Assembly: GCF_003058085.1 (NCBI RefSeq)
Contig: NZ_QBUD01000008.1
Location: 1 to 64,000, forward strand
Length of the DNA: 64,000 bases
From: Yoonia sediminilitoris
GTDB lineage: Bacteria > Pseudomonadota > Alphaproteobacteria > Rhodobacterales > Rhodobacteraceae
Direction of reading: 5' to 3'
A model generated the notes under the pieces. It had not been told where the DNA came from, did not search any database, and saw nothing but the letters and a program-made list of their open reading frames with translations. The stretch's first letter is position 1; the number at the start of each line of letters is the position of its first letter. Below, piece by piece: positions 16,128 to 25,023 of this stretch. A program made the translations under genes and the position numbers.

Positions 16128-16524
16128 ATGGACGATGCTAACATCATTGATTTCACCGGTCGAGACTCAGTTACTGACCCGCTGACCGATCTTCTGCGCA
16201 AAGGCGCGCGAGCTTTTGCAAGCAGCGGTCGAAGCTGAAAGGGACGCCTTTCTGGCCAGTTTTGCAGAACGCCACACATCGGATGGCCGGTATGCGGTTG
16301 TCCGCAGCGGGTATCACCCCGAACGCGCCGTTCAAACCGGTATCGGGCCGGTGACGGTCAAAGTGCCGAAGGTGCGGGTGAAAGACGTAGGGCACGCCAA
16401 GCCCATTCACCACTGCATTCGATTTGGCCGCGATATCGCAGAGTTCGTCAGATCCCAGCTGATTGGCACCGGGAATATTTCATTCAACTATGAATTTGGG
16501 CATTGGAGGTCTCCCATTTATTGA
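16128..16524 (+). mobile_element. IS256-family transposase N-terminus, frameshifted
   Basis: The ATG at 16128 begins MDDANIIDFTGRDSVTDPL, an IS256 (mutator-type) transposase start. A one-base shift near 16205 moves the reading into the frame encoding LLQAAVEAERDAFLASFAER and GIGPVTVKVPKVRVKD. After about 16383 the frame continues as unrelated sequence (PIHHCIRF and onward) to a stop at 16524. No DDE catalytic domain remains. Confidence 0.72.
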
Positions 16525-16639
16525 GGGTTTCAGTGTTTTGGGTGAGTTCGGACCACGCGCGTCACATTCAGCATGCCCGACTTATGCGGCTGCCTCGGGA
16601 AGGGCATGTCCATTCATCGACATTCTGTAGGCTGGGCGT

Positions 16640-16990
16640 TCAGACGCTGACCGGTTCGTCGACCTGAGCAGTATCCTTGCCCATCTGGCAGTGTTCTACA
16701 GCCATACGGGTCGCCCGTCGGTCGATCCCGAGCTGCTGATCCGGATGCTGCTGGTCGGTTATTGCTTTGGCGTCCGGTCAGGGCTGCGGCTCTGCGAAGA
16801 GGTGCATCTGAACCTCGCGTATCGTTGGTTCTGCCGCCTCGATCTGCGCGATCGTGTCCCTAATCATTCCACCTTCTCATAGAACCGGCATGGTCGGTTT
16901 AGGGAGAGCGAACTTCTGGAGCACCTGGACAGCCACAGGAATGCCACAAAATCAAAACGAGCTGGCAACAATAAGGTCTCATTTCAAGCT
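16640..16990 (+). mobile_element. IS1182/IS5-like transposase N-terminus with in-frame amber
   Basis: The frame encodes DRFVDLSSILAHLAVFYS, then TGRPSVDPELLIRMLLVGYC and SGLRLCEEVHLNLAYRWFC, the N-terminal domain of an IS1182-type transposase. A TAG follows VPNHSTFS, exactly where the family has a lysine (SKNRHGRFR). The matching sequence NRHGRFRESELL continues in the same frame before the similarity dies out. It is inactive. Confidence 0.72.
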
Positions 16991-17061
16991 TAAGTTTTGA
17001 TTCCAATACAGCCGGCCTTGCGCATTTCTCGCGGGGACCGCCCACGGTTTTTTGACACCCT

Positions 17062-17301
17062 ATGAAATTAAAGGGGGTAATTATGGTAAGTCTTACATTC
17101 TCAATCGGCGGCATTTTCATGACCGCAACGATGGGCAAGCCACAAAAACCGCGTGCAATCCCGCACCAACACACTTTTGCCAAGCGCGACCAAACGCACA
17201 CCGCTGGACCCTGCGTCAACCTGACCGGTTTCGCTTACAGTCAGGGCAAATGGGTCGATCAACACGGCACCGGTTATCTTGTGCCGCTGGTCATCAAGTG
17301 A
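17062..17301 (+). CDS. Small hypothetical ORF
   Basis: An open frame of 79 codons encodes a short hydrophobic stretch (VSLTFSIGGIFM) and then a basic, histidine-containing tail. A GGGGG-like stretch lies just inside rather than before its start. I recognise no family, and it may be a chance frame between IS remains and the ilv leader. Confidence 0.25.
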   Translation: MKLKGVIMVSLTFSIGGIFMTATMGKPQKPRAIPHQHTFAKRDQTHTAGPCVNLTGFAYSQGKWVDQHGTGYLVPLVIK

Positions 17302-17495
17302 GAATCCTGCGGCTAGGCCCGTCCAGTACCTGGCCCGCTTATCATGCGGAAGATATTGCCGCCCAAAGCAGGTCGCCCAAAGGACGCACGGAAATAAAGT
17401 TGCAAAATGCCGCTACTTTGCGACATTTTCTCCACCCGCACGGTTGACCCACCATTGAGCGGGGACTAAAGTCTGCGGACACGTAAGGAATCCCG

Positions 17496-17543
17496 ATGGA
17501 AAACGTCGTACTACTTGTGAGATATACGCGCATGGGCCGGTAA
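17496..17543 (+). CDS. ilv leader peptide (MENVVLLVRYTRMGR)
   Basis: A 15-codon frame with an AAGGA site 6 bases upstream contains Val-Val-Leu-Leu-Val at codons 4-8. It lies directly ahead of a terminator hairpin and the acetolactate synthase genes. Clustered branched-chain codons in a short leader are the signature of ribosome-mediated attenuation. Slow translation at these codons under Val/Leu shortage would change folding of the downstream RNA. Confidence 0.75.
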   Translation: MENVVLLVRYTRMGR

Positions 17544-17595
17544 CGGTTAGACCATAACACTCCCATGCGCCCCCGACTTTATCGGGGGTTTTTTT
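17528..17595 (+). promoter_or_regulatory. Transcription attenuator of ilvIH
   Basis: GCGCATGGG (17528-17536, inside the leader peptide's last codons) is perfectly complementary to CCCATGCGC (17562-17570). Directly after comes CCCCCGA-CTTTA-TCGGGGG (17570-17588) with seven T residues, a complete intrinsic terminator. The upstream stem shares one base with the terminator. I have not worked out which alternative pairings are exclusive. Confidence 0.75.
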
Positions 17596-17634
17596 GTGAG
17601 CAACGACAACAAACACGCGAAGGACGCGAAGCAC

Positions 17635-19386
17635 ATGACCAAAGCCATGACGGGCGCAAAAATGGTAGTTCAGGCACTGATTGATCAGGGCGTGGACGTC
17701 GTATTTGGATATCCCGGCGGTGCCGTCCTACCGATTTACGACGAGATTTTTCAGCAAAACCACATCAAGCATGTTCTGGTCCGTCACGAACAGGGTGCGG
17801 TGCATGCCGCCGAAGGTTACGCCCGTGCGACCGGAAAACCCGGTGTTGCGCTGGTCACATCCGGCCCCGGTGCCACCAACGCCGTCACCGGCCTGACCGA
17901 CGCGCTGATGGACAGCATCCCGCTGATCGTGCTGACAGGTCAGGTACCGACATTCATGATCGGCTCTGACGCGTTTCAAGAGGCCGATACCGTGGGCATC
18001 ACCCGCCCCTGCACCAAGCATAACTGGCTGGTGAAAGACACTGAAAAACTGGCACCTACCCTGCACGAGGCATTCCATGTGGCCACATCCGGCCGCCCCG
18101 GTCCGGTGCTTGTTGATATTCCAAAGGACGTTCAATTCGCCACCGGCACCTATACCGAAGCCCGGCAGGTCGAAACCCACTACAACCCGCAAGTCAAGGG
18201 CGACATGGGCTGGATCACGGAGCTCGCCGAAGCGATGGAGACGGCAAAGCGCCCGATTTTCTACACTGGCGGTGGTGTCATCAACTCTGGCCCTGCCGCG
18301 TCGCAATTGCTGCGCGAACTGGTCGGTGCGACGGGCTTTCCGATCACCTCGACCCTGATGGGGCTGGGCTGCTATCCCGCATCTGGTGAAAACTGGGTCG
18401 GCATGTTGGGGATGCATGGGCTGTACGAGGCTAACATGGCCATGCACGACTGCGACCTGATGATCAACATCGGGGCCCGCTTTGACGACCGGATCACCGG
18501 CCGTCTGGATGCCTTCAGCCCAAATTCGAAGAAGGCGCACATCGACATTGATGCATCCTCGATCAACAAGGTGATCAAGGTTGATATCCCGATTTTGGGC
18601 GACGTGGCCCATGTGCTTGAAGATTTGCTGAACGTCTGGAAATCCCGTGGCCGCAAAACCAACAAGGATGCCGTTGCCAAATGGTGGGGCCAGATAAACG
18701 AGTGGCGCAAGGTCGATTGTCTGTCCTTCAAGCAGGATGGCAAGATCATCAAGCCGCAATACGCCCTGCAACGGCTTGAAGAACTGACCAAGAAGCACGA
18801 CCGCTATGTTTGCACCGAAGTGGGCCAGCATCAGATGTGGGCCGCGCAATATCTGGGTTTCGAGGATCCCAACCGCTGGATGACGTCCGGCGGGCTGGGT
18901 ACGATGGGCTACGGGTTCCCTGCCTCTATCGGGGTCCAGATGGGCCACCCGGATGCACTTGTGATCAACGTCGCTGGCGAAGCCTCATGGCTGATGAACA
19001 TGCAGGAACTGGGCACCGCGATGCAGTACCGCCTGCCCGTCAAGCAGTTCATCCTCAACAACGAACGTCTGGGCATGGTGCGCCAGTGGCAGGAATTGCT
19101 GCATGGGGAACGCTATTCTTCCAGCTGGTCCGAAAGCCTGCCTGATTTCGTAAAACTGGCCGAGGCGTTCGGTGCAAAGGGTATCCAGTGCGATGACCCC
19201 GACAGCCTTGATGATGCGATCATGGAAATGATCACCCACGAGGGCCCTGTCATTTTTGACTGTCTGGTGGAAAAGCACGAAAACTGCTTCCCGATGATCC
19301 CGTCAGGCAAGCCGCACAATGAAATGTTGCTGGGCGATGCGTCAACGGCAGATGCCATTCAGGCGGGCGGTGCGGTGTTGGTGTAA
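17635..19386 (+). CDS. ilvI: Acetolactate synthase, large catalytic subunit
   Basis: This 583-residue ThDP enzyme condenses two pyruvates, or pyruvate and 2-oxobutyrate, in Val/Ile/Leu synthesis. Visible motifs are [16 protein letters not shown] near the N-terminus, [16 protein letters not shown] (catalytic Glu that activates ThDP), and the ThDP/Mg pocket [15 protein letters not shown] near residue 450. An AAGGA lies 11 bases before the ATG at 17635. A GTG at 17596 extends the frame but sits on the end of the terminator T-run, so it is less likely. The gene is controlled by the upstream attenuator and followed by its regulatory subunit gene. Confidence 0.95.
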   Translation: MTKAMTGAKMVVQALIDQGVDVVFGYPGGAVLPIYDEIFQQNHIKHVLVRHEQGAVHAAEGYARATGKPGVALVTSGPGATNAVTGLTDALMDSIPLIVLTGQVPTFMIGSDAFQEADTVGITRPCTKHNWLVKDTEKLAPTLHEAFHVATSGRPGPVLVDIPKDVQFATGTYTEARQVETHYNPQVKGDMGWITELAEAMETAKRPIFYTGGGVINSGPAASQLLRELVGATGFPITSTLMGLGCYPASGENWVGMLGMHGLYEANMAMHDCDLMINIGARFDDRITGRLDAFSPNSKKAHIDIDASSINKVIKVDIPILGDVAHVLEDLLNVWKSRGRKTNKDAVAKWWGQINEWRKVDCLSFKQDGKIIKPQYALQRLEELTKKHDRYVCTEVGQHQMWAAQYLGFEDPNRWMTSGGLGTMGYGFPASIGVQMGHPDALVINVAGEASWLMNMQELGTAMQYRLPVKQFILNNERLGMVRQWQELLHGERYSSSWSESLPDFVKLAEAFGAKGIQCDDPDSLDDAIMEMITHEGPVIFDCLVEKHENCFPMIPSGKPHNEMLLGDASTADAIQAGGAVLV

Positions 19387-19431
19387 GGCCATGGCCATGG
19401 CCATTGCAGTACGCCCGGCCCTGACGCTGGT

Positions 19432-19489
19432 CAGCCCCCGACCCGCCCCACGGGAGGGGGCCTTCACCCCCACTCAGGGTCAGGGGCTG
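19432..19489. promoter_or_regulatory. Large hairpin between ilvI and ilvH
   Basis: CAGCCCCCGACCC (19432-19444) pairs with GGGTCAGGGGCTG (19477-19489) with one mismatch. Inside the loop a further GGGGG/CCCCC stem can form (19456-19460 with 19467-19471). There is no T-run, so a subunit-ratio or mRNA-stability role is more likely than termination. Confidence 0.55.
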
Positions 19490-19535
19490 CCTTCAGCTCG
19501 ACGCGAAATAGAATAACACTGAAAAGGCTTATCAC

Positions 19536-20099
19536 ATGTCACCGCTCAAAATCAAAAAAGGCGCGACCAGCCATTCCGCCTATGACCTACGGCCCAACTT
19601 TTCGGATAAGGAAGAACGGCACACGCTGGCCATCCTCGTTGAAAACGAACCCGGCGTTCTGGCGCGGGTCATTGGCCTGTTTTCCGGACGCGGCTATAAC
19701 ATCGAAAGCTTGACCGTCGCGGAAGTGGACCATCTGGGCCACCGCTCGCGCATCACGATTGTCACCACCGGCACGCCGCAGATCATCACCCAGATCAAGG
19801 CGCAGATCGGTCGGATCGTGGACGTGCACACAGTCAATGACTTGACCGTCGAAGGGCCGTCGGTCGAACGCGAACTGGCCCTGTTCAAGGTCACTGGCAC
19901 GGGCGATCATCGGATCGAGGCGATCCGGCTGGCCGATATCTTCAGGGCAAGTGTGGTCGATAGCACATTGGAATCATTCGTGTTTGAGATCACAGGCACG
20001 TCGGAAAAGATCGATGCGTTTGCTGACCTGATGCGGCCTTTGGGACTTCAGGAAATCGCTCGCACGGGTGTTGCCGCGCTGTCACGTGGGGCGATCTGA
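19536..20099 (+). CDS. ilvH: Acetolactate synthase, small regulatory subunit
   Basis: This 187-residue protein has an N-terminal ACT domain (HTLAILVENEPGVLARVIGLF, about residues 29-49, then RGYNIESLTV). A C-terminal domain contains RELALFKV and ends with a conserved GVAALSRG. The ACT domain binds valine for feedback inhibition and stimulates the large subunit. It lies 149 bp downstream of ilvI on the same strand, across a large hairpin. Confidence 0.95.
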   Translation: MSPLKIKKGATSHSAYDLRPNFSDKEERHTLAILVENEPGVLARVIGLFSGRGYNIESLTVAEVDHLGHRSRITIVTTGTPQIITQIKAQIGRIVDVHTVNDLTVEGPSVERELALFKVTGTGDHRIEAIRLADIFRASVVDSTLESFVFEITGTSEKIDAFADLMRPLGLQEIARTGVAALSRGAI

Positions 20100-20152
20100 A
20101 GCACCCCCAGCCCAAGATTGGGGCGATAAAGGCGGTGAGTTGCAGGGCCGAT

Positions 20153-20172
20153 CGGGGCAGAGGGCTGCCCCG
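20153..20172. terminator. Hairpin between ilvH and the EF-hand gene
   Basis: CGGGGCAG-aggg-CTGCCCCG is a perfect 8-bp stem in the gap between two convergent genes. It lacks a T-run on either side, so it is only a weak candidate terminator. Confidence 0.4.
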
Positions 20173-20186
20173 ACAGGAACCTCGGG

Positions 20187-20384
20187 TCAGGCTGCGGACA
20201 GAAGCCCTGCTTGGGGTGCAGCCGCAATCTCGTCTTCGTCCAATAGGCCGTCACCTGTTGCATCCAGAACGATGCAGTCGCCTTTGGTCATTTCCGGCAT
20301 GGCGGCCTGCAATTCAGGAAAGCTGTACACCCCATCGCCGTTCAGATTGATCTCGGGCTTAACCGCGAACGCAGGTGCCACCAT
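20187..20384 (-). CDS. EF-hand protein, start uncertain
   Basis: The frame encodes a small exported-type protein with a C-terminal EF-hand (LDATGDGLLDEDEIA; Asp/Thr/Asp/Gly/Glu spacing as in calcium loops). A degenerate first loop also appears (NLNGDGVYSFPELQAAMP). The only ATG, at 20384, would leave just AMVAPAFA of the signal peptide. In-frame sequence to about 20417 encodes more hydrophobic residues but no start codon. Either an unusual start is used or the 5' end has decayed. It is convergent with ilvH. Confidence 0.55.
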   Translation of the reverse strand: MVAPAFAVKPEINLNGDGVYSFPELQAAMPEMTKGDCIVLDATGDGLLDEDEIAAAPQAGLLSAA

Positions 20385-20558
20385 TGCAAGAACAACGTCC
20401 AGTGGGGGAATATGTTTTGGGCAACAAATGGCCGCCGCCCCCCCTTGACGGCAAAATCGTCCCGCCCGTCTTGAAAGACACACAATCGCCACCGGCACTT
20501 GCCCCTGCTGCCTTGTCAGGACACTCTGACGGCAAATGACAATAAAAGGACACCGAAA

Positions 20559-21500
20559 ATGCCCCCGCGCAAAGTGATAATCGACACAGACCCCGGACAG
20601 GATGACGCGGTTGCGATCCTGCTGGCGCTTGCGTCGCCGCAAGACATTGACCTGCTGGGGATCACCGCGGTGGCTGGCAACGTCCCACTTGATCTGACCC
20701 AGAAGAATGCGCGCATCGTCTGTGAACTGGCGGGGCGTCCTGATGTGCGCGTCTTTGCTGGCTGTGATGCGCCATTGGCCCGCAAACTTGTCACCGCAGA
20801 ACATGTGCATGGCAAGACCGGCCTTGACGGTCCCCAGATGGATGACCCGACCATGCCCTTGCAGGATCAGCATGCGGTCGATTTCATTATCGAGACCTTG
20901 CGCGCGGAATCTGCGGGCACCGTGACCCTGTGTCCGATCGGCCCGCTGACGAATATCGCAACCGCCTTTGAGAAAGCCCCTGACATCGTGTCCAAGGTGC
21001 AGGAAATTGTCTTAATGGGCGGTGGTTTTTTTGAAGGGGGCAACATTACCGCTGCCGCCGAATTCAACATCTATGTTGACCCCGAGGCGGCAAAGATCGT
21101 TCTTGAGGCTGGCGTGCCAACCGTGATGATGCCGCTGGATGTCACCCACAAGGCATTGACCACAAAGCCCCGCATTGACGCATTTCGCGCATTTGACACA
21201 AAGGTAGGCGATATGGTCGCCGCATGGACCGACTATTTCGAGCGGTTCGATATGGACAAATACGGATCGCAAGGTGCCCCGCTGCATGACCCCTGCACCA
21301 TTGCATACCTCATCAAGCCTGACTTGTTTCAGGGCCGTCATATCAATGTCGAAGTTGAAACCACATCGGAACTGACCTTGGGCATGACCGTTGCGGATTG
21401 GTGGCGTGTCACCGACCGCGCGCCCAATGCGACCTTCATGAAGGATATCGATGCAGAAGGCTTCTATGCGCTGCTGGCAGAGCGGTTGACCACCCTATGA
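20559..21500 (+). CDS. Nucleoside hydrolase (inosine-uridine type)
   Basis: This 313-residue protein opens with the diagnostic calcium-binding Asp cluster IDTDPGQDDAVAILLAL. It also has the family's LCPIGPLTNIA and AAEFNIYVDPEAA motifs, and the C-terminal catalytic-site segment HDPCTIAYL. It hydrolyses the N-glycosidic bond of ribonucleosides for salvage. AAAAGGA lies 7 bases before the ATG. The stop overlaps the selO start by 4 bp. Confidence 0.93.
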   Translation: MPPRKVIIDTDPGQDDAVAILLALASPQDIDLLGITAVAGNVPLDLTQKNARIVCELAGRPDVRVFAGCDAPLARKLVTAEHVHGKTGLDGPQMDDPTMPLQDQHAVDFIIETLRAESAGTVTLCPIGPLTNIATAFEKAPDIVSKVQEIVLMGGGFFEGGNITAAAEFNIYVDPEAAKIVLEAGVPTVMMPLDVTHKALTTKPRIDAFRAFDTKVGDMVAAWTDYFERFDMDKYGSQGAPLHDPCTIAYLIKPDLFQGRHINVEVETTSELTLGMTVADWWRVTDRAPNATFMKDIDAEGFYALLAERLTTL

Positions 21501-22888
21501 CGCTGCGCTTCGACAACAGCTATGCAACCCTGCCGCCGCAGATGTTTACGCCACAACTGCCGAAACCGGTCAAAGCCCCTGCCCTGTTTGCGTTCAACGC
21601 CGATTTGGGCGCTCAGCTGGGAATTGACGCCCCTGATGCGCAGGTCTTTGCAGGCAATCATGTCCCCGATGGAGCGTCACCCTTGACGCAGGCCTACGCC
21701 GGCCACCAGTTCGGCAACTGGAACCCGCAATTGGGTGACGGCCGCGCCGTATTGCTGGGTGAGGTGATAGGCAAAGACGGCATCCGCCGCGATATCCAGC
21801 TCAAGGGCTCTGGCCCTACCCCCTATTCGCGCAGCGGCGATGGCCGCGCGTGGCTTGGGCCCGTTATGCGCGAATATCTGGTCAGCGAAGCGATGCATGC
21901 CATGGGCGTGCCAACCACCCGCGCACTGGCGGCTGTCACCACAGGCGAACCAGTCTACCGCGAAGAAATTCTGCCCGGCGCCATTATCACACGCATCGCT
22001 CAAAGCCATATCCGCGTCGGCACTTTCCAATTCTTTGCCGCGCGCGGCGATATGCAGGCGTTGCAGGCACTGACCGATCACGTGATTGCGCGCCATTATC
22101 CCGATGCCGCAGGTCCTGCCGGATTGCTGGACGCCGTGATTGCCCGTTATGCGCGTCTGGTGGCCAAGTGGATGGGCCTCGGGTTTATCCATGGGGTAAT
22201 GAACACAGACAATGTGTCGATTGCTGGTGAAACGATCGACTACGGGCCGTGTGCATTTATGGACGCATTTCACCCCGATACAGTTTTCAGCGCCATTGAT
22301 CAGTTCGGGCGCTACGCCTATTCCAATCAGCCCGGCATTGGCGCGTGGAATATGGCGCAGTTCGCGACCGCCCTGATCCCGCTGATGCCTGACCGGGACA
22401 AGGCGATTGAGGATTTCACCGAAGCCGTTCACCGTTTCCCTCCCCTCTACGAAGCTGCGTGGCTGGAGGTGTTCGGTGCCAAACTGGGGATTGGCACCCC
22501 GACCGACGCGGACATTCCACTGATCAACGATCTGCTGGATTTGATGACCAAGGATCAGGCCGATTTCACCAATGTCTTTGCCAATCTGGATCAGGATGCG
22601 GCCCGTGATCAGTTCATTGACCGTGATGCCTTTGATGCATGGGCGGTGCGTTGGCGTGCGCGCGCGCCTGATGCCGGACTGATGGCGCAATATAATCCGC
22701 AGATCATCCCCCGCAATCACAGGGTGGAAGAAGCAATCGCCGCCGGGCGCGACGGCGACTATACGCACTTTGATGCGCTTCTGGCCGCTGTCACTGCCCC
22801 CTACGCGCCGCTGACCGATGACACAGCCCGGTTTGCCCGCGCGCCAACTGTCGAGGAAAAAGTCGTCAGGACCTTTTGCGGGACCTGA
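21497..22888 (+). CDS. selO: Protein adenylyltransferase SelO (YdiU/UPF0061)
   Basis: This 463-residue pseudokinase has the SelO signatures YAGHQFGNWNPQLGDGRA and LKGSGPTPYSRSGDGRAWLG (ATP-binding loops). NTDNVSIAGETIDYGPCAF follows with the catalytic-type Asn/Asp pair. Characterised members transfer AMP to protein Ser/Thr/Tyr during oxidative stress. The length is near the bacterial norm. Translation is coupled to the nucleoside hydrolase gene (ATGA). Its 3' end overlaps the convergent exporter gene by 23 bp. Confidence 0.95.
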   Translation: MTLRFDNSYATLPPQMFTPQLPKPVKAPALFAFNADLGAQLGIDAPDAQVFAGNHVPDGASPLTQAYAGHQFGNWNPQLGDGRAVLLGEVIGKDGIRRDIQLKGSGPTPYSRSGDGRAWLGPVMREYLVSEAMHAMGVPTTRALAAVTTGEPVYREEILPGAIITRIAQSHIRVGTFQFFAARGDMQALQALTDHVIARHYPDAAGPAGLLDAVIARYARLVAKWMGLGFIHGVMNTDNVSIAGETIDYGPCAFMDAFHPDTVFSAIDQFGRYAYSNQPGIGAWNMAQFATALIPLMPDRDKAIEDFTEAVHRFPPLYEAAWLEVFGAKLGIGTPTDADIPLINDLLDLMTKDQADFTNVFANLDQDAARDQFIDRDAFDAWAVRWRARAPDAGLMAQYNPQIIPRNHRVEEAIAAGRDGDYTHFDALLAAVTAPYAPLTDDTARFARAPTVEEKVVRTFCGT

Positions 22889-23786
22889 CAGGCCGGTTGA
22901 TCAGGATGATACCAACCGCCACACACCCCAAGGCCCCCAACAGCTTCGGCCCGACCTCTTCGCCCAGCAAAAGCCAGCCCAACCCAACTGTCAGCACGGG
23001 CGACAGAAAGGCAAATGACGCCACGCTGGAACCCGGATAGATCGACAGAAGCCATAGCCAGAAGATAAAGCCCGCCGTCACCACAATGACGATCTGGAAT
23101 GCCAGTCCGGCATAGTGAATTGGCGCAAGCTCACGGACCAGCGGCCCAAAAAACAGTGCGGCAATCAACAGCAGCGGCGCGGAAACAGCAACCTGCCAGA
23201 AGAGCTGAATCTCTGGTCTGACCCGCGACAGGGGCGATGCTTTGGCCATCATCGCCGTGGCCGCCCAGCCAATCGCTGCGCCAAGGGCCGCCAGATCACC
23301 CCACAGGTTCCCTGCCGCGTCGCCCCGATCCAAAATCGCCCAACCGACCCCGACGACGGCGATCGCAAGGCCCAGGGCCTTTTGCGGGCTGATCCGGTCA
23401 TCAGGCAGGATGAAATGCGACATCAGCGCCATCCAGACAGGCATCGTGTAAAAAATCACTCCTGACCGACCAACAGTTGTCAGGTCCAGCGCAACAAACA
23501 GGCACAGGAATTCAGCGGCAAAAATACAACCGGTGATCAGTCCGGCAAGGCGCGTACCGGGTGCAAACCGCAGCGGGATACCGCGATACTTGAGCCATAG
23601 CCAGATGCAGACAACAGCCCCAAGCGACCTTAGACCGGCGAAAAAGACCGGCTGAAACCCGTCATTTGTGACCTTGATCACGACTTGGTTCAGGGCCAGC
23701 AACAAGGCCATCCCCGTCAGGCCAGCGGCACCAAAAAGATCAAGTTGGGATTTGCGTTCCATCCGCGCAAGTGATGGGTGCAGCAC
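22866..23786 (-). CDS. EamA/DMT-superfamily exporter
   Basis: This 306-residue protein has ten hydrophobic spans in two EamA repeats, with the conserved GLRSLGAVVCIWLWLKYRG and SFAFLSPVLTVGLGWLLLGE segments. Members export amino acids or other metabolites from the inner membrane. The substrate cannot be told from sequence. It is convergent with selO, with a short overlap of coding ends. Confidence 0.9.
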   Translation of the reverse strand: MLHPSLARMERKSQLDLFGAAGLTGMALLLALNQVVIKVTNDGFQPVFFAGLRSLGAVVCIWLWLKYRGIPLRFAPGTRLAGLITGCIFAAEFLCLFVALDLTTVGRSGVIFYTMPVWMALMSHFILPDDRISPQKALGLAIAVVGVGWAILDRGDAAGNLWGDLAALGAAIGWAATAMMAKASPLSRVRPEIQLFWQVAVSAPLLLIAALFFGPLVRELAPIHYAGLAFQIVIVVTAGFIFWLWLLSIYPGSSVASFAFLSPVLTVGLGWLLLGEEVGPKLLGALGCVAVGIILINRPVRSRKRS

Positions 23787-23811
23787 GGCGAAGTCAAGCG
23801 GGCATTCGGTT

Positions 23812-23838
23812 GCCTCCGCCCCTTGGCGGCGCGGAGGC
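23812..23838. terminator. Hairpin downstream of the periplasmic cyclophilin gene
   Basis: GCCTCCGC (23812-23819) pairs with GCGGAGGC (23831-23838) over an 11-nt loop, between the cyclophilin stop and the exporter start, both on the minus strand. The T-run lies on the plus-strand side only, so termination for the minus strand is doubtful. Confidence 0.4.
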
Positions 23839-23847
23839 TGTTTTGCT

Positions 23848-24393
23848 TTAGTCGATCACACGAACCGCTTGCATGACGTCCGGTTTGCCGATCACTGCAC
23901 CGTTCGCACCTGTTCCACGTTTGATCGCATCAACAATGTCCATGCCTTCGGTGACTTCGCCGACAACAGTGTATTGACCGTTCAGAAAATAACCCGGCGC
24001 AAACATGATAAAGAACTGGCTGTTGGCCGAATTTGGGTTCTGCGCGCGCGCCATGCCTATGATTCCACGCTCGAACGGGCGATCCGAAAATTCGGCGGGG
24101 ATATCCGGGAATTCCGAGCCACCAGTCCCGGCGCGTGACAGGTCATTGCCCATGATGCCGTTCTGCACATCACCCGTCTGGGCCATGAAGCCGTCGATCA
24201 CCCGGTGAAAGACGACGCCGTCATAATCACCGGCAGCCGCAATGGCAGTGATCTGTTCCACATGCTTGGGCGCGATATCTTCGAACAGGTCGATGGTGAT
24301 GGTGCCGTTAGCTTCGCCCGCAATGTCGATTTCCAAACCTGCGCTCAGCGCGGGCCCTGCGACAAGCGAAAGGATCGCAGCGTACTTAAACAT
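23848..24393 (-). CDS. Periplasmic peptidyl-prolyl isomerase (cyclophilin)
   Basis: This 181-residue cyclophilin has an N-terminal signal peptide (LSLVAGPALSAG) and the catalytic segment VFHRVIDGFMAQTGD. It also has NSQFFIMF and a GxYTVVGEV closing region. It catalyses proline cis-trans isomerisation during folding of exported proteins. It overlaps the cytoplasmic cyclophilin gene by 8 bp. The two are close paralogues that probably arose by tandem duplication. Confidence 0.92.
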   Translation of the reverse strand: MFKYAAILSLVAGPALSAGLEIDIAGEANGTITIDLFEDIAPKHVEQITAIAAAGDYDGVVFHRVIDGFMAQTGDVQNGIMGNDLSRAGTGGSEFPDIPAEFSDRPFERGIIGMARAQNPNSANSQFFIMFAPGYFLNGQYTVVGEVTEGMDIVDAIKRGTGANGAVIGKPDVMQAVRVID

Positions 24394-24892
24394 CGGTGGC
24401 TACTTTCACGCTGATCATACGATCAGGGTTCATCGGTGGCTCACCGCGCATGATGGCATCGACGTGTTCCATGCCGGATGTGACCTGACCGTAGACAGTG
24501 TATTGACCGTTCAGAAAGTCATTATCCTTGAAGTTGATAAAGAACTGGCTGTTGGCCGAATTCGGGTTCTGCGAACGCGCAGCGCCCAACGATCCACGCG
24601 CATGGGGGATCTTGGAAAATTCGGCGGGCAGATCGGGCAAGTCGGATGCGCCAGTGCCTGCGCGGCCAATGTTGAAATCTTTCTCCATGTTGCCGTTGGC
24701 CACATCGCCGGTCTGCGCCATGAAGCCGTCGATGACACGGTGGAAACAGACGTTGTCATAGGCACCGGCACGGGCCAGTTCTTTCATCCGCTCGCAGTGT
24801 TTGGGGGCCACATCGGGCAAAAGTTCGATCACCACGTCGCCGTCTTTCAGGGTCATGATAATCGTGTTTTCGGGGTCTTTATAATCGGCCAT
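24386..24892 (-). CDS. ppiB: Cytoplasmic peptidyl-prolyl isomerase (cyclophilin B type)
   Basis: This 168-residue cyclophilin lacks a signal peptide. It has CFHRVIDGFMAQTGD with the catalytic Arg, NSQFFINFKDNDFLNGQYTV and the C-terminal GMEHVDAI segment. It is the upstream gene of the cyclophilin pair and diverges from pgk. Confidence 0.93.
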   Translation of the reverse strand: MADYKDPENTIIMTLKDGDVVIELLPDVAPKHCERMKELARAGAYDNVCFHRVIDGFMAQTGDVANGNMEKDFNIGRAGTGASDLPDLPAEFSKIPHARGSLGAARSQNPNSANSQFFINFKDNDFLNGQYTVYGQVTSGMEHVDAIMRGEPPMNPDRMISVKVATDV

Positions 24893-25023
24893 GGTGCACT
24901 CCTGTTATGCAAATTCGTCGTCCCACATATTGTGCCTGTACCGGAAAGCCAAGCAGGTCCGGTTGACGTTGGCGTGTGGTTGCCGCAATGAACATGGCAT
25001 CACTATGCAACAGGGGGCCGCTG

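Noticed and set aside
17728..18948. 406-codon open frame antisense to ilvI
   Set aside because: It lies entirely opposite a gene with full family motifs, has no recognisable domain and follows from the high third-position GC of ilvI.
20420..20873. Upstream extension of the EF-hand frame
   Set aside because: This part is the shadow of the nucleoside hydrolase gene and has no membrane, signal or domain character.
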